From: Meloidogyne chitwoodi
Lineage: Eukaryota; Nematoda; Chromadorea; Rhabditida; Meloidogynidae
DNA: 64,000 bases
Direction of reading: 5' to 3'
Assembly (NCBI GenBank): GCA_015183035.1
Contig: JACZZP010000002.1
Coordinates: forward strand, 2,728,001-2,792,000
Numbering within the stretch: position 1 is the stretch's first letter; every line of letters begins with the position of its first letter. This document shows, in pieces, positions 1-11,642 of this stretch. The notes beneath the pieces were generated by a model. The model did no database searches, was not told where the DNA came from, and worked only from the letters and a program-made list of their open reading frames with translations. The translations under genes and the position numbers were made by a program.

Positions 1-2407
1 AAGCCACACACGCAAGCATACAAAGGAATAATGAAAAAATCTACATACTATGTATATGTATGAATTAATTATGTACATTTTTTAGAAGCACTAGATTATT
101 ATTTGAATAAAACTTTTTGTTAAACTTTTTCAGGTTTATTAATTTGGTATTTAAAACAATGTAAATTATTTTTAGGTTTATACAACGATAGAGCAGATGT
201 TTTATATTAATTAAACTTTAAATAAACTCTTCAGCTTTTCCTTTAGAATAAAGAAACTTTCCGGAAACCTTACAATAATTTTATTCAAAACATATTAAAT
301 AAACTTAGGAAACTTTATGTTTTTTGTTGATAAAATTAACCAACTTTCGGAAAAGCTTCAGAAAATGTTTTCAATAAAATATAACTTGATAAGAAAAATG
401 CGCAAAATTCTAAATTAAAAAGAAAATGTTTTAATGTTGTTTATATATCTGCGTGTGGGAGAGATGAAATAAATCTAGGGCGGTGCTAGTTTTTTTCATT
501 TTTATTATTTTAACTAATTCTCAGGACATTTTTTAATTTTTTTTCATACACAGAAATTCACACAAAGGCCTAGATTTAAGTAAAGTAGAAAAAAAATATA
601 AATAAAAATGGAGAGGTCTGTTTGTGTGAAACAAAAATGGGCGGAAGTCACGAAAAAATGAAGAATATGAAAGGGGAGATATATTAATATTATTGGCATC
701 ATTTGCAACCAACAATTTCTTTTTTCCTTTTTTCAATCCTAAAAATCATATTTTTTTATTTTTTAAAAAAGAAATTTGATTCCAATAAGCTGGGTTTCAC
801 AGTGAAATTTTTCCAACAATGGAAAAAAGTTAAAAATCTCGTAAAATTCCAGTTTCTGAGCCTCTTAGTTCCGTGGGTTGTGAAATAATCACAAAAAATA
901 TTTTTCAAGGATAAAATCTCATCTTTTCCTCAAACATGGCAATTTCATAAAAAGGAATGAATTTTATACTCAACCAACATTTCCAAAAAACAAAAACAAT
1001 TTTTTTTAAATGATAAAATTACAGGAAGTGTAAAATGTGAATGTGAAATAAATAATATTAAATAAACTTTAAGGAAATATTCCTCTTCGGAAAATTTTGA
1101 AGGACTCAAACATTGCATAGTATTGTTATAATATTTTTAATGTTTTTAAATGTTCTATCTATGTTTTATTAGATGTTTAAATGTCTTTGACTTTTTTATA
1201 TGTTTGTTAGATGTTTGAATGTTAAATGTTTTTGTTTGTTAGATGTTAAATGTTTATGAATGTTTTGAAATATATTAATATTTAAAAAACATAAGCAAGC
1301 ATGTTCAAAAAATATTCTAATTGTGAGAATTATCTTTTAATTAAATACATTTTATATTTATAAACTTTCCTTAGTTTTAAAATATAAATTGAAAGTTTGT
1401 TTCAAAACACATAAAAGAAAAGAACAAAGTAGATAAATGCTTTAAATTTGTGGACTTTTTTTCATTCAAGAAAAAAGTAAATATTTTACCCAAACATGCA
1501 GACATAGTTAATTACAAGTCATGCATATGAAATCTCCAAAAATTTATTTACAAACGTTTTCTGAAAATTATCGAATTGGAAAGGACAAAAAATTAAAAAA
1601 AATTTTTAAAGAATTTAAAAAAAATTTAAAAACTTGGTTTTAAAACTATTTCTTGTTTTATATTTGTGGGTAAACATCTCTCCATTTATTTTGCAATTAC
1701 ATTTTATTTGTCTTTTTATTTTAAATTTTTCATTGCACGGCATTCTCGATTAGTCAACATCATCCATTGTATATTAATTTTCATTTTTCCAAATAAAACA
1801 TTTTTTTCATTCTATGAAAGCCATAAACAAGCATTGTAAACACAAAAAATTTTATTCAGAAAAAGAGTAGCACATGAAAGTTAAAAAACGGAAGTGCATT
1901 TTAAAACAAAAAGAGAAATCATTGAATAAAAATTGAAAGGTATTTTAAAAGAGGAAGTTGAAATTAAGAAATAGACAAAAAGGTTTTTAAGTATTTATTT
2001 AAAAATTTAATTTTTTAAATAAAATTAAATAATTAAAAGAAAAATATATTCGAGGAAAATGAGGAAAAATTGTTAAAACTTTGCTTATTAAATAAATTGA
2101 AATATAATATTAAGCTTTTCTGAAAACATTACAAAGCTACATAAATTAAATATAATAAACTTTCCGGAAGCATCACAAAAATTGTAGTTATAAATATTAA
2201 GAAGCAATGTTTAGAAAAATCAAAGAAACAAACAGTTTTAAAAATAAAGAATGTTTAGACAGTGTTTTTGAACATTCTAAACATTTTCTAGCATTAAAAC
2301 ATTTTGTTTTTATAACAATGTTTTGTAATATAGTCATGTTTTTTGTAATTTTTCCGGAAAATGTTTGTAAATAAACGCAAAAATTTTTATCTCAAATTTA
2401 AAAATAT
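1..2407. other. Gene-free AT-rich DNA
   Basis: No convincing coding exon is seen on either strand; the open frames are short and of low complexity. The stretch holds loose runs built on ATGTTTTTAAATG (about 1130-1290) and scattered TTCCGGAA motifs (around 258, 2160 and 2350). Confidence 0.6.
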
Positions 2408-3400
2408 GTTTTAACCGTAGTGCGCAACTTGAGGACGAACTTTTGAGGATAGACATTTGAGGACGACATTTGAGGATCGACATTTGCGGACGACATTTGA
2501 GGACGAGAATTTTGAGGAACGACATTTGAGGACGACAAATGAGGACGACTTTTGAGTACGACATATAAGGACTGTATTCGATAAAAATATAAAAACGAGG
2601 CTGCTCAAAAAGTTTTATTAACTAAGTTTCAATTAGTATAACTTTGTTTAAATTTGTTCAACTTAGACTATTTTGGTCTCATTCTACTAAGCCCGAGGAG
2701 CTCTTTCGAATGGCATATAAGTTGTTAATATATAAAAGTGTTGGATATAAAATAGGTCATCCGCACTTCTCCCTTATTGACGAAAAATCATATATTTTCA
2801 TTGGACTCATATATTATGATTGGACTCATAAAAGTTCATTGGACTCATAAACTGGACTAGCACCAAAAGATTATTAATAAATAAAATATGTATTTTTTAT
2901 TATTTAATTATTTTGGTAAAAGGGGATAGTCAAAAATTGAATTAGTTTCCAATGTACTATTATTTCCATTTGTTTTGTTTTTTAAATATTTTTATTATGT
3001 TATTTATTTTACTTTATTTATTTTTTTGTGATGTTGTTTGTTGGTGCTGTCTACGGTTACGGGCCGAAACAGGCGTTATATGTTATTGTGAGGGACCGTA
3101 CTGATGATGGCCCGCCCTCATTATTTTTACAAAATCGTTAAATAGATTTTTTCTTTAAAATTCTGGGTACGTTCCAAGGTTCATACTTCAAATTCTACTA
3201 ACTTGTCTGCATTATTTTTTTATTCCTATATTGTCCTCAAATGTCGTCCTCAAATGTCTGTTCCTCAAAAGTTCCTCCTCAAGTGTCCGTCCTCAAAAGT
3301 TCATCCTCAAAGGTCGTCCTCAAATAACGTTCCTCAAAAGTCTATCCTCAAATGTCTATCCTCAAAAGTTCGTCCTCAAATGTCGCACAACCGTTTTAAC
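2408..3400. mobile_element. Fold-back (terminal inverted repeat) element
   Basis: The two ends are inverted copies. Each begins with an imperfect terminus (GTTTTAACCGTAGTGCG on the left, GTTAAAACGGTTGTGCG when the right end is reversed). Each continues into an array of a short unit, TTTGAGGACGACA with variants, at about 2430-2555 and, inverted, at 3230-3385. The arrays can pair into a long hairpin. The middle has no coding capacity but includes a relatively GC-rich patch (3045-3120) in which ACGGT/ACCGT and CGGGCC/GGCCCG can pair. No transposase is present, so this would be a non-autonomous fold-back or MITE-like element. The target duplication is unclear; TA lies at both borders. Confidence 0.7.
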
Positions 3401-4779
3401 TAGATATTAAAACGTCATTTCCGAGGTGAGATTTTTCAAAAATCAAAAACTTTTATTAAAATATGTATTTTTAGTGCAATTTCTATGTAATCTGATAAAA
3501 ATAAAAATTCTTTAATGTTAAAAGTGTAAAACAAAGCCAATTTTAATTTTTATAATGAATAGCAAAAAATAAAGAAGCAAATTATGTAAAGTAAATTATA
3601 AATAAATGAACATTGGTTTTTTGTTGTTAATTTTATGAAAAATAGGAAGAAAAAAAATATAAAAATGTTTTAATAAATTTCAATAAAATTGATTAATATT
3701 TCCGGAAAAATTTTTATTCCGGAATTATTAAAATCTATAAACGTATTATTAATGATGATAAACTGAAGAAAAAAAATTTTTCTCTTGCCCAAAGCTAATT
3801 ATTAATTATTCTATCTTAGCAAAACCTATATATATGCTATAGTTAGTCAATAAGTTTGGTTTTATAATTCTAAAAAAATATAAGTATATATACAAATATT
3901 TTCTTATACTCATTTTTCCAACCTAGGTATTCTTTTTTATGAGGCAGAATTTTCTTCATATTATTTTAATTTCTTCCTTTTTACTTAAAATAAATATTAA
4001 AAAATATTTATTTATAAATAAAAATGAAAAATCAATACAACAACAAAAAAAATAAAAATATTTCACGTCCTCTACCTATAAAATTGTTTTTTGAAATACT
4101 CAGGGCAGCTAATATAAGGCATTAAAATAGATTCAAAAATTTTAGAAAAATTAAAAAGATTAAAAAATATCGAAAAAGATTCAAAATAAATTGTATTTTA
4201 GACATCAACACAACGGTTATAAGGACACCCAAGAGATTCAGTTCCTTTGGGTGAACTTATTAAAGTAATTAATTAAAATTTTGTAATTTAAAAAATTAAT
4301 TTTACTATTTTAATGCCTAATAAAATACTAGTAATAATGAAAAAACAATATTTAATTTGGAAAAAAAGATTAAAAAATATTCTTTAAAATTAATGTCTTC
4401 AAGTACAATAATATTTGTCAACTTTAAAAAATGGACAGGAAAAATATTTATAATTTATGTATTGGCAGGAATAATTTTCAAAAAATTATTTGGAAGAATT
4501 AAGGTTTGAAAATGTTTAAATTTGTCCAAAAATAAATAGAAAAAATTATAGTAAGTAGTAGTCTTATTGGTGAAAAAAGAACAAATATGTATAGATTATG
4601 GTATAGAGAAAAAAATAGAAAACCAAAATATAGTAATCCAAAAAATTAAATAACTCAGGTGTTCAAAAATTATAGAAATTAAATATTTTGGCGCAAATAT
4701 GTAGAAAACTAATTGTAAAATTCTAAATTTTGTAATAATTAACTAACGTAATAAATAGGATCTCTGAATTATTCATGCA
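3401..4779. other. Gene-free AT-rich DNA
   Basis: No supported gene is seen. The stretch is A/T-rich with a few TTCCGGAA motifs near 3700-3720. Confidence 0.55.
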
Positions 4780-5654
4780 CAGAGTGCGGCAAATTGAGCG
4801 CCTGTTTTGTTTTTTAAATAACTTTTTTCAAACTTATTAAAAATTGATAATTCTTTTTTTTTCTAATAGATTCACAATAGAGATCGAGCTGGATCTTGAA
4901 CCTGGATTTTTCCTGGATCCAGAGTCCAGATCCAGGAATTTTTTAAGAATTCTGGATTTTTTCTGGATCTGGATTTTTCCTTGACTCCAGGTCCAGAGTC
5001 TGGTCCAGGTCAATAAATAAAATCCAGAACCCAGGTCAAGGATTTTTCAAAATCTCGATCTCTAATTCACAACACTTTAGGAATTTATTTGATACCACAT
5101 TCAGCTAAAAAAAACTTAGTTCAAACCGTAGTGGGAAAAGATTCATTTGGAGCAGCCGCGGTAATCATCGAAATGGGCGTTTTTTAAAAATTTATAACTT
5201 TGTCCAAATTTGTCTAAATGAGCTAATTTTGATCTCATTCAACTCAGCTCGAAGAGCTCTTTCGAAAGAGCTATCATACTCATATTTAAATTTTTCACCT
5301 CAAAAATTAGCTAATTCCTTTTTTTGGTCTTCGACTTTCTAATAGCTGTATCTCTGCTCGTAGGCATTCGTATGACTTCAAAAAAAACATAATTTAACGC
5401 ATTTCGAAGAGCTCTTTCGAATAACATCTCATTTGACCCGATTGAAAAAAAACAAACAAAAAATTCCCATAATTAAAGAATACTAAAAAAATTTTATAAA
5501 AGTATTTTTTTTCTAAAAAAGTTTATTAGCTGAATATGGTATCAAACAAATTCCTAAGGTGTTGGGAATCTATTAAAAAAAGAATTATCAATATTTAATA
5601 GTTTGAAAAAAGTTATTTAAAAAACAAAACCGGCGCTCAATTTGCCGCACCCTG
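4780..5654. mobile_element. Non-autonomous transposon with terminal inverted repeats
   Basis: The ends are long inverted repeats. The left one starts CAGAGTGCGGCAAATTGAG, and the reversed right one starts CAGGGTGCGGCAAATTGAG. Similarity continues inward for about 90 bases (4780-4877 and 5560-5654) and resumes after the nested insertion (5065-5120 against 5520-5570). The termini and a flanking TA on the right suggest a Tc1/mariner-like MITE; the left TA is not intact. No transposase frame is seen. The inside carries the GAGCTCTTTCGAA motif twice (5254 and 5409). Confidence 0.75.
4878..5064. mobile_element. Nested 187-bp MITE with 8-bp target duplication
   Basis: The element has a perfect 11-bp terminal inverted repeat, TAGAGATCGAG at 4878-4888 and its complement at 5054-5064. 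It is bracketed by an exact 8-bp direct repeat, ATTCACAA, at 4870-4877 and 5065-5072. It interrupts the left arm of the surrounding element: the host arm resumes immediately after the duplication. Its body is made of CTGGATCC/CCAGGTCCAG-type short inverted units. An 8-bp duplication is the hallmark of hAT-superfamily insertions; assignment to hAT is inference because no transposase is encoded. Confidence 0.85.
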
Positions 5655-6121
5655 TAAATAAAAAGAGTGAGACTCATTTAGTCAACTTCATCTAAGCAAT
5701 TGGATACATTTCAAAGTTTTGATTAAATATCAAGAATCTTTTGATTTACTTATTTTTTTAATTGAAATATCTTGAAAAAATATAGATAAAACAATCTACA
5801 GATTATTATCTTAAAAACTAGCCAAGAAAAAATAGAACAGAAGCTAAATATTAATTAGTATTGAACTTGCAGCACTGAATCGTCCATAAAATCATTGATA
5901 TGAATAACCCAAGTAGTCGCAGGACAATTTGTCTCAAATATTCTTTAATTACACCGTGTCTTTAATTCTCTTACTATTTCATATTAGTTCGCGACTAAAC
6001 GGCCTGCGAAAAGAGACTAACCAATGAAATTTTATCCTCAATTAAGTAAGAGAACAAAATTATAAAATATATTTTTGCATAAATTTTTAGACAATTTTTA
6101 TTTAATTTCTAGAATCTTAAA
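5655..6121. other. Spacer upstream of the zinc-finger/sHSP gene
   Basis: AT-rich DNA without a supported gene. Just before the start codon at 6122 there is a T-rich tract ending in CTAG, an acceptor-like site 8 to 10 bases upstream of the ATG. That position is typical for trans-splicing or a 5' UTR intron. Confidence 0.5.
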
Positions 6122-7142
6122 ATGTCTTTAGTAAGGAAGTGCAGCAAGTGTGGCACAAAACTAGCCGTTTATGATAAAGATGGCCTTTGTAATAAATGTT
6201 GGTGGGTAGAATATAATGAGAGGGAAAAAATGTCGAAACAGCAAAAAATGACAAAGCAGCAAGTAATATTTTTCTTAATAAATTTTTAACCTTTTTAAAA
6301 AAGTTTTAAAATATTTCTATAAAGTTTATTTTTTATTTTTAGCCATCATGTGGATTAGAGGCAATTGCTCCCCCGCAAAATTTGATTCTATCTAATTATG
6401 GTCAGGTGATTCAGCCTCTTAATTTTGTGCCATATTTTCCATCAATTCAAATGGTGATTAACATTTATATGATTTTGACATTAATGTTATGTTTTTTTCA
6501 CAATTTATTTAATCTCATTTTCAGCCAATTTCCGGTACTTCATCCAGTGGTTCTCTTCTTCAAAATACTCGCCAGGATGTAATTTTTTTGTTAATCTGAA
6601 AATAATTATACGATTTTTAGGGACAATTATTTTTCCAAATTTTGTTTTTTTTTAATTTTTGTAAATTTAAGGAATGCGTGACTCCAACAATTACTCCACA
6701 TAATATAAGAATTGATGTAACAAGTGACGGCAATCCTGTACAAAACCGACCGTCAACAAGTGAAAATTTTGGGCGCGTTCAAAACTTACCAGATATTTGG
6801 TGTTTAAATTTGGATGTATCGAGTTTTACACTTGCTGAAATTCGGGTATTTTTATAATTCTTTTATTCTAAAATTATTTTTATAAGGTTGAACTTGTTTA
6901 CAATATCGTGGGTTGGAAATTAATGATAAATTGTGAACATGTTAGTAGTGAATATGGATCGGTTGATAGTAAACGTCATTGTTGCAATTTGCCAAATAAT
7001 GTCGCCATTAACACCATTAGGGTAAAAATTAAAAAAATATTTTAATTTTTAACATAATCTTTTCTACACAAAAATATTAATTTAGGCCAGCTTGTCTGAA
7101 GGTGGTGTGTTGACCGTTAGAGGAGAGAAATTTAAGAAGTAA
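6122..7142 (+). CDS. Zinc-finger plus small heat-shock (alpha-crystallin) domain protein
   Basis: Six exons (6122-6262, 6343-6453, 6525-6578, 6672-6845, 6887-7021, 7086-7142) join in frame to 223 codons with GT-AG introns. Residues 7-29 hold a four-cysteine cluster, CSKCG then CNKCW, spaced like a C4 zinc ribbon, followed by a basic KQQKMTKQQ stretch and a proline-rich linker. The last 75 residues look like an alpha-crystallin domain. The beta-2/3 start reads LDVSSFTLAEIRVE, YGS and CNLP match the usual YGS...LP region, and the end reads SEGGVLTVRG, close to the sHSP hallmark GVLTV. sHSPs are ATP-independent chaperones that hold unfolding proteins. A zinc ribbon on such a domain is not a usual arrangement. 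The C-terminal I-X-I tail motif is absent. Confidence 0.8.
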
Positions 7143-7317
7143 TTGACATTTTGTTAAAGTTGTTCAAATTTGTTACTAAATTATTGTGGCCTTATAATTG
7201 AATAAAAAATGAGGTTTATTATTTTTTTTAAATTTTATGTATTTCGAATTATACTAGTTAATTTTTTATCTTCGTTTGATTTCAAAAAAATTAAAAATAT
7301 CAAGTATATTTTTTATA

Positions 7318-9477
7318 TTAATTCTTGCTCATCTTCCCAATATATTTATTATTGAAACTTGCCAAATAAATAAATTCTCCGCCATCATCGGCTAACTTAA
7401 TTTTTAAATAAATATTATAAAGTGATTTTGACAGAAACTATTTTATACCTGAGAAATATCCTTGATTATTAACCCTTGAGGATCATGAAATGAACGAATT
7501 ATTTTTCCATCTAAATCAAGTTCTAAAACTATTCCATATGATCTATTGAAGAGAAAATCTACAATTGTTGATGGAAATATTCTGAACAACTGAAAATGAT
7601 AAAATAAATGAAACAAATAACCGAAAACATTGAAATAACAATTATAAAAACCAAAAACATTTTCCGGAAATAAACATTAAAATAATTAAACATTTTAGGA
7701 AACATTTATAGACGTTTAATATTATTTCCGGAATTTTTATTAAAACGTATATTTCCAGAAAACTTACGGTACTTTTTTCAGAACATTTAAATTCCGGAAA
7801 CAATTGAACATCGCTAAAACATTTAGGATTTCCGGAAACATTACAAACATTTAATATTCCGGAAATATTATTAACATAACTTAAACATTTAGGATTCCGG
7901 AAACATTACAAACATCATTAAAACATTTAGGATTCCCGGAAACATTATAAACATCATTAAAATACTTAAGGCATAACTAAAACATTTAAAGTTTCCGGAA
8001 CCTAAAAAATTTTACTTCTTTTAGTTTTATTTTTAACATTTACCATTCCAAAAACTTTTCTTGTCATTAACCAATCACCAAGTCTCTGAAATATATCGGG
8101 ATTTTCAGCACTTCGATGACTAAACAATGCTACATAAAATGAAGTACCAGAACTTGATATTCTAATATTATCTGGAAATCCTGGAAGATTATCAATAAAC
8201 AATTCGAGGCGGTCTTTTTTTGTCCCAGCAAAATAAAAACTGAACAATTGAATTCTTTAAAAAAAAATTAAAAAATTTACCGATGGATTCGAGCTGTAGA
8301 ACTTTCACAAAATAAAAATGACTTAAAAACTAATTTTAAAAATTTAAAAATTAATTACTTGTTTATCTGTATGTATTTGTATACCATTAGGAAAATCTAA
8401 TCCATCAATTAATACTTGTGTTTCTCCAGAAGTAATTTTATATTTAATTATTCTTAGAAAATAATTAATTTTAATTAATTTTTAAAATTCACCTTCCATC
8501 ACCTCCATGTTCTAAAAAAGAAAGCATAAAATCTAAGTATCCATAACGTGTTGAAGCATCACTAAAAACAATTGTATCATTATCTATAAAATCAAAATCG
8601 TCAGGAAAACGCATTTTTAATCCATTAATTGGCGTTGTTGTTGAAAGTAAGGTTTCTACTGTTCCTAAAAGAGCAATAAATTATTTCCGGAAAATGTTTT
8701 ATTAAAGCTTCCGGAAGATGTTTTGATAAAACAATATTGTTGATGTATTTGAAATTTTTTGTAATGAAAACAATGTGTTTTAAGATTAAAAAAAATATTT
8801 TTGGATGTTTTTATTTAATGTTTTAGTTTTTATATAATGTTTTTATGTTTTGTATATAATATTTTAAATGTTTTTAACTGTTTATATTACAATTTGCAGC
8901 ATAAACATAATTTTACCTTTCTCAAAGTCTATTCCCAATATTCCAAATACAGCATCGGCAACAATAAATTGTTTCTCATTGCGGCGACGAATACCTAAAG
9001 GCCGGCCACAGTATGCAATGCTTTGACGAGTTAATGCTAGAATAAAAAATTATTTTTCAACTAAAAATAAAATTTTCCTTTAAGAAACCTTCACAACCCT
9101 TGTTTTTAGTAATTGGAATAGTTTTTACAATTTTCCCGTTAACAATCTTTAAGCATTTTCCATCCATTGTACAAGTATAAATTGTATCTTTAAATATTTT
9201 TTATTAAATATTTTTTAATAAAATTTTACTTTTCTCCACAACAATCGACTCAGGTCCAATCAATTGTCCTTCCAATATTTTTTCTAAAATTCTTGGTTTA
9301 TTTAGTGCTAATGGTCCACTAAGTGGTGGAGGTGGAGGAAAACTACAAAAAAAAATTTTTATAATTTTTGGAAATTTACTGATATTCCAAAGGCTTGAAT
9401 TCACTAGAAGTTAACCAAATTGCTATAGCCAATAAAGCAATAGAACTTGAAAGAAGTAAATTACCACAAAATGCCAT
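7318..9477 (-). CDS. Strictosidine synthase-like (APMAP-type) beta-propeller protein
   Basis: About ten minus-strand exons run from the ATG at 9477 to the stop at 7318. The N-terminus carries an uncleaved-anchor-like hydrophobic stretch (about residues 5-22). It is followed by PLSGPLALN, then GPESIVV, the family's first-blade signature. Later come FPDDFDF, FSDASTRYGYLD (the Str_synth core region), DGLDFPNGI, and DNLPGFPDNIRISS followed by YVALFSHR. The end reads FIYLASFNNKYIGKM. The order and spacing fit the six-bladed propeller family that includes adipocyte plasma membrane-associated protein and paraoxonase-like arylesterases, here probably a type II membrane protein. The catalytic substrate is unknown. 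Introns hold dense TTCCGGAA repeats (7660-7995, 8680-8720). Confidence 0.85.
7660..7995. repeat. Intronic TTCCGGAA-rich imperfect repeat
   Basis: This intron of the beta-propeller gene is almost wholly built from degenerate units of the form AAACATTTAGGATTCCGGAAACATTAC. Roughly ten copies of the CCGG core sit in about 330 bases. The unit is the same family as the scattered TTCCGGAA motifs elsewhere in the window. Confidence 0.8.
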
Positions 9478-10042
9478 ATTAAATCTTATCCGATAATATT
9501 ATAATTTTATGTTTATTTAAAATGTTTGAGTAATAAAAAAACAAATTAAAATATTATTTTCTGAAATCAAATATAATTATAAATAATCAGGAAATAATAA
9601 TAAAACAGAGTTTTAAAAACATTAAAATATGTTTAAGTGCTAAAGCAAATAATAATTTTGTACTTATATTTGTATAAAGTGTACCAGCATAGTCTATTTC
9701 TCTATAGTTTTCAAAAATTTTACAACGAACTAAACAAAATTGAATAAAACAAAATAAAATTAGAATTCAACTAGTTTGCCTATTTAAAAAAATATTAATT
9801 AATATTAGATGATATCGCACAACAATATTAATCAAAACAGCGTATAGTTAATTTATTTTATTTCCCCCCAAAATATGAGAAAGAGAACATTAATGTTTTT
9901 AAAACTCTTTCCACTTTATTGATAACATTTTGATAGATGGGAAAAATAAATAAGAAAATTGTTTGTTTAATTGATCAATGAAAATAATAAAATATTCTTA
10001 TATTTAAAAAACTTGAAACGTTATTTATTCAAATTTCAAACT
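9478..10042. other. Spacer between two minus-strand genes
   Basis: AT-rich DNA without a supported gene. It should contain the 5' region of the beta-propeller gene and the 3' end of the HAD hydrolase gene. No clear core element is recognised. Confidence 0.5.
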
Positions 10043-11198
10043 TTAAATCAATTTAAAATTCAAAAGTGTTTCCAACATTTTTATTGCAGCAAATGAGTCT
10101 CCGTCTTTAAGCTAAAAATTTAAACATAAATTCTGGTATGTTTTTTATATTCTGGAATGTTTATTCAGAATGTTTTGTATTTTCAAGAATGTTTAATGTT
10201 TTTTAATGTTTGTTTGTCATGTTTCATTGTCAGTTTTCCGGATGTTTTTTTCCGGAATAATGTTTATTTTCGAGATGTTTATATTTATGTTTAAGAAATT
10301 TATGTATTTTCCGGAAGATGTTTTTAATATGTTATATTTTAATTTTTAAAATACATTAGTGTTTTTAAATTTTATTCTTTCCGGAACTATTTAATTATAA
10401 ATTATTTTTACCCAAATGCTTTTAATTCCAACAGCTTCAGCTCCTAGGCAATTTTTCTCCAAATCATCAATAAAAACGCACTCGTTTGCTGTCAATTCCA
10501 TTTTATTAAGAGCAAACTTTAAAAAATAATTTATTTAAAAATTAATAATGAATGCCTCATAAAAAGAAGCATCAGGTTTTCTTTGCCCAATACGACAGGA
10601 TTCAATTATATGATGAAATCGAGGATCAGGTTCAATAAATGAGGTTGTTTGATCCTCCTTCCAAAAGCCATTATTAGTAAGAATTCCAAGTTTATACTTT
10701 CCAGATTTGTAAATTAAATCTATGGCACGCTCAACAATTGGATTCTACAAGCATTATAATTTTTAATTATTTTACAACTTCCTACCTTTTCTCCCATATT
10801 CTTTACAACAGCAGAGTCTTTCAAATTTACATTTGGATTCTTATTTGAAAAATGTATTAAAACAATTTTTAATATTACAAAAAAATTAAAATTTATATCT
10901 TAAATAAAATAGCAAAATTTTTGACTAATTTTTTATATTTAATAAAATTACAAACAACGCCCAGAAGTGATAAAAATTCTGATTTAATATCTGTTGGTTT
11001 AATTAATCCACGTTCAAAATCTTGTAAATGTTTGAAGAGCTGGGGCGTTTCCTCAACTAAATTTAAAAAATTATTAATTTAAAATAAGATTTTTCCAGTC
11101 TTACCCATTTTGTAAAGTTTCAAATATTTTTCAGGATCTTTGTAATCAACAATAACTCCACCTAAATCAAAAAGTACAGCGCGGAATTGTTGAGACAT
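10043..11198 (-). CDS. HAD-superfamily hydrolase (ACAD10/epoxide-hydrolase N-domain type)
   Basis: Minus-strand exons start at the ATG at 11198. Haloacid dehalogenase motifs appear in order. Motif I is VLFDLGGVI near residue 10 (nucleophile Asp). Motif II is GILTNN. Motif III is the lysine in RIGQRKPD. Motif IV is VFIDD, followed by the typical KNCLGAEAVGIKSI. The protein ends ML-ETLLNFKLI. About 230 residues is normal for a stand-alone HAD phosphatase. The G-G-V form of motif I and the RKPD motif resemble the HAD module found at the N-terminus of ACAD10 and of soluble epoxide hydrolase, so a small-molecule phosphatase is expected; the substrate is unknown. One intron (about 10100-10400) carries TTCCGGAA/ATGTTT repeats. 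Confidence 0.85.
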
Positions 11199-11642
11199 TT
11201 AATAGATATTTTAAATAATATTACTAAATTTTTTAGGGTTCCTTTTAATATTCTCAATTAATAAGGTACTTTATGTTCTTTCAATTGATAAGAACATTAT
11301 ATATACTCTGTTGTTTGTGCAAAATAAAAATATAATAAACAAACAACTACTTTTCCTTTATTTAGTACATATTTAAAACATTTATTCCGGAATATTGTTT
11401 TCAAACAATGAAAATTTTTTACAGTATCCTTATTTGAATGTTTCTCTTAAACATGTTTATTTGAATGTTAACATGAAAAATGTTCTTGTTTTAATGTTAA
11501 GAAAAATGTTTTTCAGAATGTTTTAATTGTTTCCGGAATATTCCTACAATTGTTTGTTTTTCTTTAAATTTTTGGATAAAATTTTCGGAATATAATATAT
11601 TTATTTCTCAAGTTTTAATTTTTGTTTTATATTGTCACAAAA
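11199..11642. other. Spacer with TTCCGGAA/ATGTTT repeats
   Basis: No gene is seen. 11370-11590 is made of ATGTTTTTCAGAATGTTTT-like units with CCGG cores, like the introns of the flanking genes. Confidence 0.55.

Noticed and set aside
533..888. Overlapping open frames on both strands near 533-888
   Set aside because: Phe/Lys/Leu-rich translations of AT-rich DNA with no splice context or domain.
2334..3403. Open frames rich in CRPQMS/KCPSSK on both strands
   Set aside because: They are translations of the TTGAGGACGACA repeat arrays of the fold-back element, not genes.
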